NCBI GenBank assembly: GCA_050942825.1
Contig: JBMNOA010000028.1
Span: forward strand, 1-21,411
Source: CAYRML01 sp050942825
Lineage (GTDB): Bacteria > Bacillota > Dehalobacteriia > UBA4068
Direction of reading: 5' to 3'
Length of the DNA: 21,411 nucleotides
Part shown: positions 6,903 through 15,218 of the stretch, in pieces
Position numbering within the stretch: the stretch's first letter is position 1
Layout: every line of letters starts with the position of its first letter
Notes under the pieces: model-generated
Told to the model about the DNA's origin: nothing
Databases searched by the model: none
The model's input: the letters and a program-made list of their open reading frames with translations, nothing else
Translations under genes and position numbers: made by a program

Positions 6903-7376
6903 ATGACTGATATGAGTAAAAAATACTGGCTCTTCTTGAGAAAAGGGGTAATTTGTTTAACAGTTTTGGCGATAGCTTTATTTGCTCTGATATTTTGGGT
7001 CCAGGCTTCTCCTTATTGGGGTTGGAGCATACCTTTTTCGGTGGCACAAAGAGGGGAGAGTCTCGACCCGGCTATTACGGCGGCCATTAAGGATGATACT
7101 CTTTTTGGCAATATTTCTATATCCGTTAAGGATAATGTCAGTGTGCCCAAAGCTTATCTTTTAGTCAATGGAAAAGAAATGGGCGATTTTTCTTCGGGGA
7201 GCCTTTTGATTAGAGTTTATGATGGTGACAAGCTGGAAATCGATGTTAGTAATTATAAGCACGATATATATTTTTATATCGACCATCTTTCAACGAATAT
7301 AGAAGAAGAAAATTTGCAGGCAGAACTCCTGCTCAATCATCAAAAGGGGCTGCTAGGGATTATCCACTTTAAATAA
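6903..7376 (+). CDS. Unrecognised membrane-anchored extracytoplasmic protein
   Basis: I do not recognise this 157-residue protein. It has a short basic N-terminus (SKKYWLFLRKG), one hydrophobic segment at about residues 15-35 (an uncleaved anchor or signal), then a soluble part predicted to lie outside the membrane. The part after about residue 60 alternates hydrophobic and polar residues and has few helix-like stretches. It contains PKAYLLVNGKEMGDF and LLIRVYDGDKLEIDVS, suggesting a small beta-sandwich-like fold. The start ATG 6903 has AAAGGCGG at 6887-6894 with suitable spacing; ATG 6912 is an alternative. It lies upstream of cmk, but cmk has its own promoter. Coding character is supported by the ribosome binding site and plausible protein composition. 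The function is unknown. Confidence 0.72.
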   Translation: MTDMSKKYWLFLRKGVICLTVLAIALFALIFWVQASPYWGWSIPFSVAQRGESLDPAITAAIKDDTLFGNISISVKDNVSVPKAYLLVNGKEMGDFSSGSLLIRVYDGDKLEIDVSNYKHDIYFYIDHLSTNIEEENLQAELLLNHQKGLLGIIHFK

Positions 7377-7412
7377 CTTGCCTGCCTTACATTAGAGTTA
7401 AGCTATTATATA

Positions 7413-7441
7413 TTGTGTTTGTGTGCTGGGCTTGATATAAT
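7413..7441 (+). promoter_or_regulatory. Predicted promoter of the cmk operon (extended -10)
   Basis: TTGTGT (7413-7418), a 17-base spacer and TATAAT (7436-7441), with TG at 7433-7434 forming an extended -10. The start would be near 7448, about 48 bases before the cmk ATG and inside the inverted repeat at 7445-7460. Confidence 0.65.
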
Positions 7442-7444
7442 GTA

Positions 7445-7460
7445 AATCAATGAATTGATT
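7445..7460. repeat. Operator-like inverted repeat at the cmk transcription start
   Basis: AATCAAT (7445-7451) and ATTGATT (7454-7460) form perfect 7-base arms around GA. A second TTGAT...ATCAA pairing is possible over 7455-7473. The position just downstream of the predicted -10 fits a repressor site, but AT-rich palindromes arise easily by chance. Confidence 0.35.
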
Positions 7461-7495
7461 AATTTTATCAAATCATATTTTTTTAGGAGGATTTT

Positions 7496-8167
7496 ATGAG
7501 GGGGAAAATTATTGCTATTGATGGGCCTGCGGGAGCCGGTAAAAGTACAGTAGCTAAATTAGTGGCACAAAAATTAAACTATCTATATATAGATACCGGA
7601 GCTATGTATCGTAGTATTGCTTATCTGGCAATAAAAAACGACATACCCTTTGATGATGAAAAAAAACTGACCGAACTGGCACAGAATGCTAAAATAGATT
7701 TAAAGAATAATGGTTACGGATATCAGGTTTTTTGTAATGGTAAAGATGTTTCTTTGCTTATTCGTTCACCCGAGGTAGGGGCAGCTGCCAGCCCTGTTTC
7801 TGCTGTCTGGGGGGTCAGAGAGGCTTTGACCGCACAGCAGCGTTCTTTAGCACAAAGGGGTGGAGTAGTGATGGATGGCCGGGATATCGGTACCAAGGTC
7901 TTACCTGATGCGGATTGTAAGATCTTTCTTACAGCTTCCCTTGAAGAAAGAGCCAGAAGAAGAGCTGCTGATTTTCTAGCCAAAGGGCTGACTGTTGATC
8001 TAAAACAAGTGGAGCTGGATATACAAAAAAGAGATGATCAAGATTCACAAAGAGCACATGCGCCTTTAAAACAAGCTGACGATGCTTATTATCTTGATAA
8101 CACTGATTTGAGCATACAAGAAACGGTGGCGAAAATATTGCAGTTGGCACAAAATATCAAAAGGTGA
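7496..8167 (+). CDS. cmk: Cytidylate kinase
   Basis: Cmk phosphorylates CMP and dCMP with ATP, feeding CTP, dCTP and CDP-lipid supply. The 223-residue protein has the P-loop GPAGAGKST (residues 10-18), the NMP-binding DTGAMYR (33-39), VVMDGRDIGT in the middle, and the lid arginines in the stretch EERARRRAADF and the following KRDDQDSQR. Length fits the family. The start ATG 7496 has AGGAGG at 7485-7490. Promoter elements are seen at 7413-7441. The stop overlaps the ribosome binding site of plsC, so cmk and plsC are translationally close. The cmk-plsC-ispH/rpsA order is a common clostridial arrangement. The assignment is firm. Confidence 0.97.
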   Translation: MRGKIIAIDGPAGAGKSTVAKLVAQKLNYLYIDTGAMYRSIAYLAIKNDIPFDDEKKLTELAQNAKIDLKNNGYGYQVFCNGKDVSLLIRSPEVGAAASPVSAVWGVREALTAQQRSLAQRGGVVMDGRDIGTKVLPDADCKIFLTASLEERARRRAADFLAKGLTVDLKQVELDIQKRDDQDSQRAHAPLKQADDAYYLDNTDLSIQETVAKILQLAQNIKR

Positions 8168-8174
8168 TGGTATA

Positions 8175-8780
8175 ATGACTCTTTTTTATCGGTTTGCCTT
8201 TATAGTAGTAAATCTTTGGTTGAAAATAGCCGGTTGGCGGGTTTTGGGGAAGGAAAATATCCCCTTGGATGAACCTTATTTAATCATTGCCAATCACAGA
8301 GAAAATTATGATCCCATGCTGATTGGTTGCGCTTTCCCCCGCCAAGTACATTTTTTATATAAAAGTGAATTTGAAAAAAATCGCTTGATTGGATGTCTTT
8401 TTAAATTATGCGGTGCTATCCCTCTTAAAAGAGGAGAAGCAGATTTGGTAGCCATGAAAAAGGCTTTGGCCGAATTAAAGAAAGGTGATGCAGTGTGTAT
8501 ATTCCCCGAGGGCGGCCGCAACAAAGGAGAAGAACTCAAAGAATTTAAAGAAGGCGGAGCCTTTTTAGCTTATAAAGCAAAAGTCAAAATTATACCTGTT
8601 GCCATCATCAACTCTTGTGATTTTGTCCGCTTTTGGAAAAAAAACGTACGTGTGATTATTGGCAAGCCTCTTACAGTCAATATAGAAGATAATCTGCGGG
8701 AATCTATGGATAAATATAATAAATTAACCCGGGAGATAGTAGGGCGAATGTTGCAAGAAGCCAAAAAGTCCCCGCAATGA
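8175..8780 (+). CDS. plsC: 1-acyl-sn-glycerol-3-phosphate acyltransferase (PlsC)
   Basis: PlsC acylates lysophosphatidate to phosphatidate at the membrane. The 201-residue protein has a hydrophobic N-terminal segment (about residues 4-20). It also has the catalytic NHRENYD box (HX4D, His41 and Asp46) and the FPEGGRNKG motif near residue 112 that binds the glycerol-phosphate substrate. VKIIPVAI, the fourth conserved block, follows. The start ATG 8175 lies seven bases after the cmk stop, with AAGGTG overlapping that stop. In this window plsY and gpsA supply the earlier steps, which supports the function. The acyl-donor type (acyl-ACP or acyl-CoA) cannot be read from the sequence. Confidence 0.95.
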   Translation: MTLFYRFAFIVVNLWLKIAGWRVLGKENIPLDEPYLIIANHRENYDPMLIGCAFPRQVHFLYKSEFEKNRLIGCLFKLCGAIPLKRGEADLVAMKKALAELKKGDAVCIFPEGGRNKGEELKEFKEGGAFLAYKAKVKIIPVAIINSCDFVRFWKKNVRVIIGKPLTVNIEDNLRESMDKYNKLTREIVGRMLQEAKKSPQ

Positions 8781-8897
8781 TTTGGCAGCTTTTGTCATTA
8801 ATTGATGTAATTTTACTATGTTATGTAGCAGGAATAACCTTTTAAATAGAGAACTTTTAATAATTAAGTATACTTTTGGAGTTCTTGGAGGTTTCTT

Positions 8898-11120
8898 TTG
8901 CAAATAATACTTGCTGACCATGCCGGCTTTTGTGTCGGAGTTAAAAGAACATTAGCTCTAGTAAGAGATACTGCAAGAAAATATGGGCGTCTTTATTCTT
9001 TAGGACCTCTAATCAATAATCCACAAGAAGTAGCCAGGCTTAAAGAACAAGTCATAGTAATTGATAGTATTGAAGATATACCTCCAAATAGAGAAAGCGA
9101 CTATTTAATAATTCCTTCTCATGGACTTTCCCCAACTACAATAGAACAGGCCGAAGCTAAGGGAATGAAAATTATAGATGCTACTTGTCCTCTGGTAAAA
9201 AAAGCGCAGATGATAGCGTCCCGCTTTACGGAAAAAGGCTATTTATTAATTGTCGTTGGCGATAAACATCATCCTGAGGTACGAGGTATTGTTGGTTGGG
9301 CAGGGAAAAATACCGTTGTTATTGAGAATACAAAAGAAGCCGAGGCTTTGTTAAAGCAATTGGCCGAACAAAATAAATTGGATGATAAAATAGCACTTAT
9401 TGCCCAGACAACTCAGATCAGATCTAATCTGGACAATATAGAGTCTTTGCTGAGAACAAAATTAAAGAATCTAGAGGTTTGCGACACCATATGTTTGGCC
9501 ACCAAGCAAAGGCAAGAAGCTGCTCTTGCTTTAACAAAAGAAGTTGATGTGATTTTTGTTATAGGTGGCAAAAAAAGCTCCAATACTAAAAAATTGGCTC
9601 AATTATGTAGTTCTAGCGGCATCCCTGCTTATCTTGTAGAGACTGCCGATGAAATTATAGCAGATAATCTACACCATGCTAAAAAGATAGGCATTACCGC
9701 CGGGGCTTCTACACCAGATTGGATTATTGAGGAGGTATTTTGTAAAATGTTGCTATTTGAAGAAGATCAACAAGTAAAGCAAGAGGATGGTCAATGCACT
9801 TGCCAAGGAGAGAACCAAGCAGAACAGCAAATAGAGGTTTCTCAAGAAACTGTATGCGATTGTCAAGAATCAACTACAGCAGCAGAGGAAAGCTTATGTG
9901 TATGTCAGCAAGTACCTGCGACAGAAAATGAAAAAGAGGTAAGTGCTTCACCTGAGGATGCTTATCAATTAGATGATATAAAAGAGATCAGACGTGGCGC
10001 TAGGATTCAAGGTGTTATTGTACAGATAAAACCCGATCATATGCTCATTGATATCGGTGGTAAATCCGAAGGTATTTTACCATTATCCGAACTCACTCGA
10101 GATGATGTAGAAAATATTGAAGAAAGATTTTCTGTTGGTGATGATATCAATGTTTTGGTACTACGCAAGGAAAATCAAGAAGGTTATCCTTTGCTTTCCA
10201 AAAAGAAAATCGATCAAGAAATCCATTGGGAAAATATGATGAAAGCCAAACAAACTGGAGAAATTATTAAGGGCAAAGTTACCGAAATTGTTAAAGGTGG
10301 ACTTTTGGTCGACTTGGGCGGTTTGAGAGGCTTTGTACCGGCATCTTTGGTATCATTGAATTACATAGAGAATTTATCTTCTTATGTCGGCAAAGAATTG
10401 GAATTAAAGATATTAGAATGTGACAGGGATACCAATAAATTATTACTTTCTGCCAAAGCAGTACTGTTGGAAAAAGCCAAAGAACAAAAAAATAAAACTT
10501 TAGCAACCATTGAAGCAGGCCAGACAGTTCGTGGTGTGGTCCGCCGTTTGACCAATTTTGGTTCCTTTGTGGATATTGGTGGCGTAGATGGTTTGCTGCA
10601 TGTTTCTGAAATGGCTTGGTATCGTGTAAATCATCCTTCCGATATACTAAAACAAGGCGATGAAATTGATGTTTATATCCTCTCAGTCGATAAGGAAAAA
10701 GAGAAAATCTCTCTAGGCCTTAAACAATTGATTCCCAATCCCTGGTCTTTGGCTGCAGAAAAATATCCAGAAGGCAAAATCATCCAAGCTAAAGTTATGC
10801 GGCTCGTTCCTTTTGGAGCCTTTTTACAAGTTGAGCCCGGTGTAGAAGGATTGGTGCATATATCACAATTTGCCCATGAAAGGGTTGCCAAACCGGAAGA
10901 TGTATTGACTCCGGGAGATGTTGTTGATGTTATGGTTCTTTCTGTCGACCCAGAGAATAAAAGGATCAGCCTCAGCATAAAAGCTACTTTGCCTGCCCCA
11001 CAAAAGATTCAGGAGGCGGCCCCAAGCGAAGTTGTTGAAACTGCAGAAGAAAATGCTCCTTTACAGGAGGATGAATCTGTAACTATCGGCGATGTATTGG
11101 ATGCAGCTAAACAAGACTAA
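8898..11120 (+). CDS. ispH: Fused HMBPP reductase (IspH) and ribosomal protein S1
   Basis: One 740-residue frame joins two enzymes of different pathways. Residues 1 to about 285 are IspH, the iron-sulfur enzyme making IPP and DMAPP in the MEP pathway. Its three cluster cysteines are Cys12 (HAGFCVGVKR), Cys97 (DATCPLV) and Cys199 (TICLATKQRQ), and GITAGASTPDWII closes the domain. Residues about 365-695 hold four S1 RNA-binding repeats, as in S1 of Firmicutes, followed by an acidic tail. The fusion is known from clostridia. The linker (about 290-364) is acidic, Gln-rich and carries CTCQ, CDCQ and CVCQ at residues 300, 320 and 334. The start is TTG 8898, supported by GGAGG at 8887-8891 and by homology beginning exactly there. 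A terminator follows at 11131. The assignment is firm; the linker's role is unknown. Confidence 0.96.
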   Translation: MQIILADHAGFCVGVKRTLALVRDTARKYGRLYSLGPLINNPQEVARLKEQVIVIDSIEDIPPNRESDYLIIPSHGLSPTTIEQAEAKGMKIIDATCPLVKKAQMIASRFTEKGYLLIVVGDKHHPEVRGIVGWAGKNTVVIENTKEAEALLKQLAEQNKLDDKIALIAQTTQIRSNLDNIESLLRTKLKNLEVCDTICLATKQRQEAALALTKEVDVIFVIGGKKSSNTKKLAQLCSSSGIPAYLVETADEIIADNLHHAKKIGITAGASTPDWIIEEVFCKMLLFEEDQQVKQEDGQCTCQGENQAEQQIEVSQETVCDCQESTTAAEESLCVCQQVPATENEKEVSASPEDAYQLDDIKEIRRGARIQGVIVQIKPDHMLIDIGGKSEGILPLSELTRDDVENIEERFSVGDDINVLVLRKENQEGYPLLSKKKIDQEIHWENMMKAKQTGEIIKGKVTEIVKGGLLVDLGGLRGFVPASLVSLNYIENLSSYVGKELELKILECDRDTNKLLLSAKAVLLEKAKEQKNKTLATIEAGQTVRGVVRRLTNFGSFVDIGGVDGLLHVSEMAWYRVNHPSDILKQGDEIDVYILSVDKEKEKISLGLKQLIPNPWSLAAEKYPEGKIIQAKVMRLVPFGAFLQVEPGVEGLVHISQFAHERVAKPEDVLTPGDVVDVMVLSVDPENKRISLSIKATLPAPQKIQEAAPSEVVETAEENAPLQEDESVTIGDVLDAAKQD

Positions 11121-11130
11121 AAGTATTTTC

Positions 11131-11167
11131 ACCGGAGGCCGCTTTCGGTCTCCGGTTTTTTTGTATT
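11131..11167 (+). terminator. Intrinsic terminator after ispH-rpsA
   Basis: ACCGGAGGCCG (11131-11141) pairs with CGGTCTCCGGT (11145-11155, with one G-T pair) around a very short loop, followed by a run of T residues and TTGTATT. It is a strong GC-rich hairpin 11 bases after the stop and ends the cmk-plsC-ispH/rpsA unit. Confidence 0.93.
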
Positions 11168-11219
11168 ATAAAACAAAAATAGGGTAAATTATAAAAAAAC
11201 ACTACAATAAGGTGATAAC

Positions 11220-11849
11220 ATGATTTTTACCCGATTTTTGGACTTCCCCTGGGGCTTAGTTTTTCTTTTATTCATCGGTCTTTTAGCATATTTTGAGAAA
11301 ATCCCGGGGTTATTAAGTAGTTTTGGTGTCAGACGTAATATATTTTTATTTTTTGTTTTACTGTTATTAGCCACTACCTTCTTGCCTTTGCCGACTTTCT
11401 TTTTGGGGGAAGGTATATATGTCAATTTAGGCGGTTTAATCTCATTGGTTTTTGCTGTCTACTTATTAAGCAAATTAAAGACCATCGAAAGGGTTCGCAG
11501 CCTGATAGCTTGTATTTTTATCTTTGCTTTAACTTTTGCCAGTACTTCAGGCGTTTTATGGCGTATTGAAGAGGTTTTTCCTTATCTTTATTATTTACTG
11601 CCGATTTTTTTAGCCTTTATTGCTATAATCATAGTGGGAGATGCTATCGGTTCAATTGCTTCCCTGATTTTAGGAGTGTGGCTTAGTGACGCCTTGTCCA
11701 TCATTTTATTCCGTTCCTTACAATCTTTTGAGGTAGCCGGTATTAGAACTCTCAATCTTTGGTTAATAGCAACCTTTTTTCTATTTATTATTATTTTCTT
11801 TAAAGAATTCGCCCAGAACAGAAAAACGTCTAAAGGCACCTCGGCTTGA
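11220..11849 (+). CDS. DUF1614-like integral membrane protein
   Basis: This 209-residue, very hydrophobic protein has about six membrane segments (roughly residues 9-27, 37-58, 63-83, 92-112, 121-160 and 175-197). GIYVNLGGLISLVFAVYLLSK near residues 64-84 resembles the INxGGxxxPxxLSxYLL block I recall from DUF1614 proteins. The later IIIVGDAIGSIASLILGVWLSDAL would fit that family's conserved Gly-Asp region. The start ATG 11220 has AAGGTGAT at 11210-11217. It lies between the ispH-rpsA terminator and the DUF512 gene and may be co-transcribed with the latter. No function is established. The family call is tentative; that it is a real membrane protein gene is more certain. Confidence 0.6.
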   Translation: MIFTRFLDFPWGLVFLLFIGLLAYFEKIPGLLSSFGVRRNIFLFFVLLLLATTFLPLPTFFLGEGIYVNLGGLISLVFAVYLLSKLKTIERVRSLIACIFIFALTFASTSGVLWRIEEVFPYLYYLLPIFLAFIAIIIVGDAIGSIASLILGVWLSDALSIILFRSLQSFEVAGIRTLNLWLIATFFLFIIIFFKEFAQNRKTSKGTSA

Positions 11850-11900
11850 CTAATTGAATCTTTATGACTGATAACGTAGATAAGAAAGGGGTAAAAAGAT

Positions 11901-13199
11901 ATGTATGGCCAGATATCTGATATTATTCCCGGAAGTATAGCCGAGGAGCTTGGTATAGTATCAGGAGAAAAACTTGTCGGTATTAATGGTCATGCTATAT
12001 TAGATATAATCGATTATGGCTATTATTGCAATGATGAAGAACTGCTTTTGGAAGTAAAAGATTTGTGCGGAGAAACTTATTTTTGTCAAGTTGAAAAAGA
12101 GGCTGAGGAGGACCTCGGCCTGTGCTTTGCCTCTAATCTTTTTGACGGTATGCGTTCTTGTTGCAATAAATGTCTTTTTTGTTTTATGGAGCAATTACCT
12201 CCACATGCTAGAAAATCGCTGCTGGTTAAAGACGATGATTATCGTATGTCTTTTTTACAGGGCAATTATATTACCGGAACTAATTTACTGCCCAAAGATA
12301 TTGAAAGAATAGAAAAATTAAAGCTCAGCCCGCTTTATTTTTCTATACATTGCAGTGATCTGCAAATGAGACGTCAGCTTTTGGGTAATCAAAAAGCCGA
12401 TGATATTATACCTCTTTTAAAGCGTCTTTGCCACAAGGATATCGTAATACACGGTCAAATAGTGCTTTGTCCGGGCCTGAATGACGGACAAGTATTAGAA
12501 AAAACCTTGGCTGACCTGGAAGGCTTGGGTAGCAATTTACAATCAGTGGCTTTGGTCCCTGTGGGTTTAACAAAATACCAAAAAAATGATTGCCTGCGCC
12601 TTTATACAAAGGAAGAAGCTCAACATCTCATCTCTTTCATAAACAAGCAACAAGCATCATATCGTAAAAAAAGAGGCTCTTCTTTTGTTTTTTTAGCTGA
12701 CGAATTTTATATTATGGCCGATGAGCTGTTCCCAGATTATGAGCATTATGAAGAATTCCCTCAGTTGGAAAATGGTGTTGGTATGTGCCGTATCCTGCTT
12801 GATGACTGGCAAAGGGTAAAAAAGGACTTGCCCGCCCAAATAGCTCCCAAAAAGGAATTTCTTTTTATCACAGGCAAAAGCGCTGAGAAATTGATTCGTT
12901 CTATCGCTGATGACCTATCATTTGTTGATGGTTTGAAGGTAAATGTTATGAGCGTGGAGAATAAATTTTTTGGCTCCAGTATAACGGTGGCAGGATTGTT
13001 AACAGTAACTTGTATAAAAGAAGCCTTAGCCGGTAATAAAGATTTGCCGACTTTAATTTTGCCTTCTACTATGTTAAAATTTGATCAGAATATTTTTTTG
13101 GATAATGGTACTTTAGAACAATTACGAAAGGACCTGCAAACAGAAATTATGGTTATTGAGCCTTGTGCCGAAGCTATTTTGCGTGCTGTTTGCGGATAA
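11901..13199 (+). CDS. DUF512 radical-SAM-like protein with N-terminal PDZ domain
   Basis: This 432-residue protein has a PDZ-like start (ISDIIPGSIAEELGIVSGEKLVGINGH, residues 4-30). It then has a radical SAM cluster motif C-x3-C-x2-C at Cys87, Cys91 and Cys94, followed by FMEQLPPHARKSLLVKDDDYRMSFLQGNYIT, a hallmark of the DUF512 family. SPLYFSIHCSD and VLCPGLNDG are further conserved blocks, and the C-terminal half is the DUF512 domain itself. The reaction catalysed is unknown. Genes of this family regularly stand directly upstream of der, as here, hinting at a link to ribosome assembly or RNA modification; that is inference. The start ATG 11901 has AAAGGGG about ten bases upstream. The assignment to family is firm, the function open. 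Confidence 0.9.
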   Translation: MYGQISDIIPGSIAEELGIVSGEKLVGINGHAILDIIDYGYYCNDEELLLEVKDLCGETYFCQVEKEAEEDLGLCFASNLFDGMRSCCNKCLFCFMEQLPPHARKSLLVKDDDYRMSFLQGNYITGTNLLPKDIERIEKLKLSPLYFSIHCSDLQMRRQLLGNQKADDIIPLLKRLCHKDIVIHGQIVLCPGLNDGQVLEKTLADLEGLGSNLQSVALVPVGLTKYQKNDCLRLYTKEEAQHLISFINKQQASYRKKRGSSFVFLADEFYIMADELFPDYEHYEEFPQLENGVGMCRILLDDWQRVKKDLPAQIAPKKEFLFITGKSAEKLIRSIADDLSFVDGLKVNVMSVENKFFGSSITVAGLLTVTCIKEALAGNKDLPTLILPSTMLKFDQNIFLDNGTLEQLRKDLQTEIMVIEPCAEAILRAVCG

Positions 13200-13222
13200 T
13201 AAATACAGGTTAGGTGCATTAT

Positions 13223-14551
13223 ATGAAACCATTAGTAGCCATAGTTGGCCGAGCTAACGTAGGTAAATCGACTCTTTTTAACCGTATAACGGGTAGCCGT
13301 CATGCTATTGTCGATGATTCTCCCGGCGTCACCAGAGATCGCTTGTATCGGGACGCTTTTTGGCTAGACAGAGAATTCATAGTTATTGATACGGGCGGTA
13401 TCCAATTCCAAAAAGACGGCGATGTTTTTCAACACAAAATCAAAGAGCAGGCTGCATTGGCTATAGAAGAAGCTCAGGTAATAATCTTTGTGGTCGATAA
13501 ACAAACTGGTGTCACGGCAGATGATGAAGAGGTTGCAGCTATGCTGAGAAAAAGCGGTAAACCTGTGGTTTTGGCTGTCAATAAATTTGATTCATTTAAA
13601 GATCTTTCTCCTTTATACGATTTTTATAGTTTAGCTTTGGGGGAACCGATCGCTATTTCTTCCCTTCATGGTATGAATATAGGTGATCTTTTAGATGTGG
13701 TTGTAAAATATCTGCCTCAATATAATGAGGAAAATATTGAAGGAGACCGATTACAAATAGCCTTGATCGGACGCCCTAATGTAGGAAAATCTTCTCTCGT
13801 TAATAAGCTTTTGGGGCAAGAGCGGGTTATTGTTTCCGATGTGGCGGGTACTACCAGAGACGCTATCGACACCATGCTGGAAAAGGATGGCAAAGAGTAT
13901 TTGATCATAGATACTGCCGGTATGCGAAAACGAGGCAAAATAAATCAAACAACCGAGCATTACAGCGTAGCCAGAGGGCTCAAAGCAATTGACCGCGCCG
14001 ATGTCGTCTTGTTGGTCATTGATGCCCAAAGCGGTATCACAGAACAAGACAAAAAAATTGCCGGATATGCCAATGAAGCAGGGAAGGGAATGCTAATCGT
14101 CGTCAACAAATGGGACTTACCGCAAAAAGATGACAAAAGTATGGATAAGTTTGATAAGATGATCAGAGAAGAATTGGCTTTTGCCTCTTATGCTTTGACT
14201 ATTTATATTTCTGCTAAAACAGGGCAGAGAGTGGATAAGATATTGCCTTTAGCCGATTTTATCGCCGAACAGCATAGCAGAAGGATACCTACAGCCAGAT
14301 TGAACGAAGTATTAAGAGAAGCTCTGGAGCATAATCCTCCTCCCACGGATAAAGGCCGCAGAGTCAAACTGCTCTATATCACGCAGGTGGGTGTTAAACC
14401 GCCTAAGATAATCATATTTTCAAATGAACCCGATCTCATTCATTTTTCCTATCGCCGTTATATAGAAAACAAATTGAGAGAAAGTTTTGGTTTTGCCGGC
14501 ACACCTCTTATCCTTTTATGGCGCAAGAGAGAAAAAGAAAAAGAAGAATAA
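13223..14551 (+). CDS. der: Ribosome biogenesis GTPase Der (EngA)
   Basis: Der is an essential double GTPase needed for 50S subunit assembly. GTPase domain 1 has G1 GRANVGKS (residues 9-16), DTGG and NKFD. Domain 2 has GRPNVGKS (about 182-189), DTAGMRKRGKI and NKWD. A KH-like RNA-binding domain fills about residues 350-440 (PPTDKGRRVKLLYITQVGVKPP). In the first G1 motif the usual Pro is Ala (GRAN), which keeps all nucleotide-contacting residues. I use ATG 13223 because the protein begins there as in homologs and AGGTG (13212-13216) is well spaced. The longest frame opens nine bases earlier at GTG 13214. The basic, Lys-Glu-rich tail is ordinary. The order DUF512-der-plsY-gpsA-spoIVA is conserved in many clostridia. 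Confidence 0.97.
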   Translation: MKPLVAIVGRANVGKSTLFNRITGSRHAIVDDSPGVTRDRLYRDAFWLDREFIVIDTGGIQFQKDGDVFQHKIKEQAALAIEEAQVIIFVVDKQTGVTADDEEVAAMLRKSGKPVVLAVNKFDSFKDLSPLYDFYSLALGEPIAISSLHGMNIGDLLDVVVKYLPQYNEENIEGDRLQIALIGRPNVGKSSLVNKLLGQERVIVSDVAGTTRDAIDTMLEKDGKEYLIIDTAGMRKRGKINQTTEHYSVARGLKAIDRADVVLLVIDAQSGITEQDKKIAGYANEAGKGMLIVVNKWDLPQKDDKSMDKFDKMIREELAFASYALTIYISAKTGQRVDKILPLADFIAEQHSRRIPTARLNEVLREALEHNPPPTDKGRRVKLLYITQVGVKPPKIIIFSNEPDLIHFSYRRYIENKLRESFGFAGTPLILLWRKREKEKEE

Positions 14552-14589
14552 GAATAGGGACATGATGTTGGATAAAAGAGGTGATGATT

Positions 14590-15204
14590 TTGCAGCAAAC
14601 ATTCATGCTGATATTATTGATAGCAGGAGCTTATTTTCTGGGCTCCATTCCTTTTGGGTATTTGATCTGCAAGGCTTTTACAGGTAAAGATGTCCGCAAA
14701 ACAGGCAGCGGTAATATCGGCACCACTAATGTAATGCGTATGGTTGGACTCAAGGGTGCTTTATTAGTCTTTGCTTTAGATTTTTTAAAAGGATTCGTGC
14801 CTGCCTTTCTGGCTTTACATTACGGCGGAGAGATTTTCGGTCTTTTGATCGGTATCGCAGCCGTATTAGGTCATGATCTCTCTATCTGGCTCAAATTCAA
14901 AGGAGGCAAAGGCGCCGCGACCAGCGTGGCGGTCATGTTTGCACTCATGCCTTGGGCCGGAGTGGTGGCTATGGTTACTTGGGCAATTACTATTGCCATT
15001 ACCCGTTATGTTTCCCTAGGTACCTGTATGGCTGCCGTCGCTATATTTATTTATTCCTTTGTTGCGGATATCAGTTTAGTTTATAAAATTGTAATTTACA
15101 TAATAGCTGTTGTCATTGTCTTCATGCATAGAAGCAACCTCAAGCGTATTGCCAAAGGTGAGGAATTAAAAGTAGGCAAAAAAAAGTCTGTTAATACTGA
15201 TTAA
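14590..15204 (+). CDS. plsY: Acyl-phosphate:glycerol-3-phosphate acyltransferase (PlsY)
   Basis: PlsY transfers an acyl group from acyl-phosphate to glycerol-3-phosphate, the first acylation of phospholipid synthesis. The protein is about 204 residues with roughly five membrane segments. All three family motifs are present: GSIPFGYL near the N-terminus, GSGNIGTTNVMR, and GHDLSIWLKFKGGKGAATS. Three in-frame starts exist: GTG 14581, ATG 14584 and TTG 14590. GAGGTGAT at 14579-14586 is properly spaced only for TTG 14590, so I choose that, giving MQQTFML; the others cannot be excluded. It lies downstream of der and 14 bases before gpsA, so the enzyme making its substrate is next door. The assignment is firm. 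Confidence 0.95.
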   Translation: MQQTFMLILLIAGAYFLGSIPFGYLICKAFTGKDVRKTGSGNIGTTNVMRMVGLKGALLVFALDFLKGFVPAFLALHYGGEIFGLLIGIAAVLGHDLSIWLKFKGGKGAATSVAVMFALMPWAGVVAMVTWAITIAITRYVSLGTCMAAVAIFIYSFVADISLVYKIVIYIIAVVIVFMHRSNLKRIAKGEELKVGKKKSVNTD

Positions 15205-15218
15205 GAAAGGAGATCACT

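Noticed and set aside
11846..11875. A promoter for the DUF512 gene (TTGACT at 11846)
   Set aside because: No acceptable -10 box lies 16-18 bases downstream; the best candidates match only partly.
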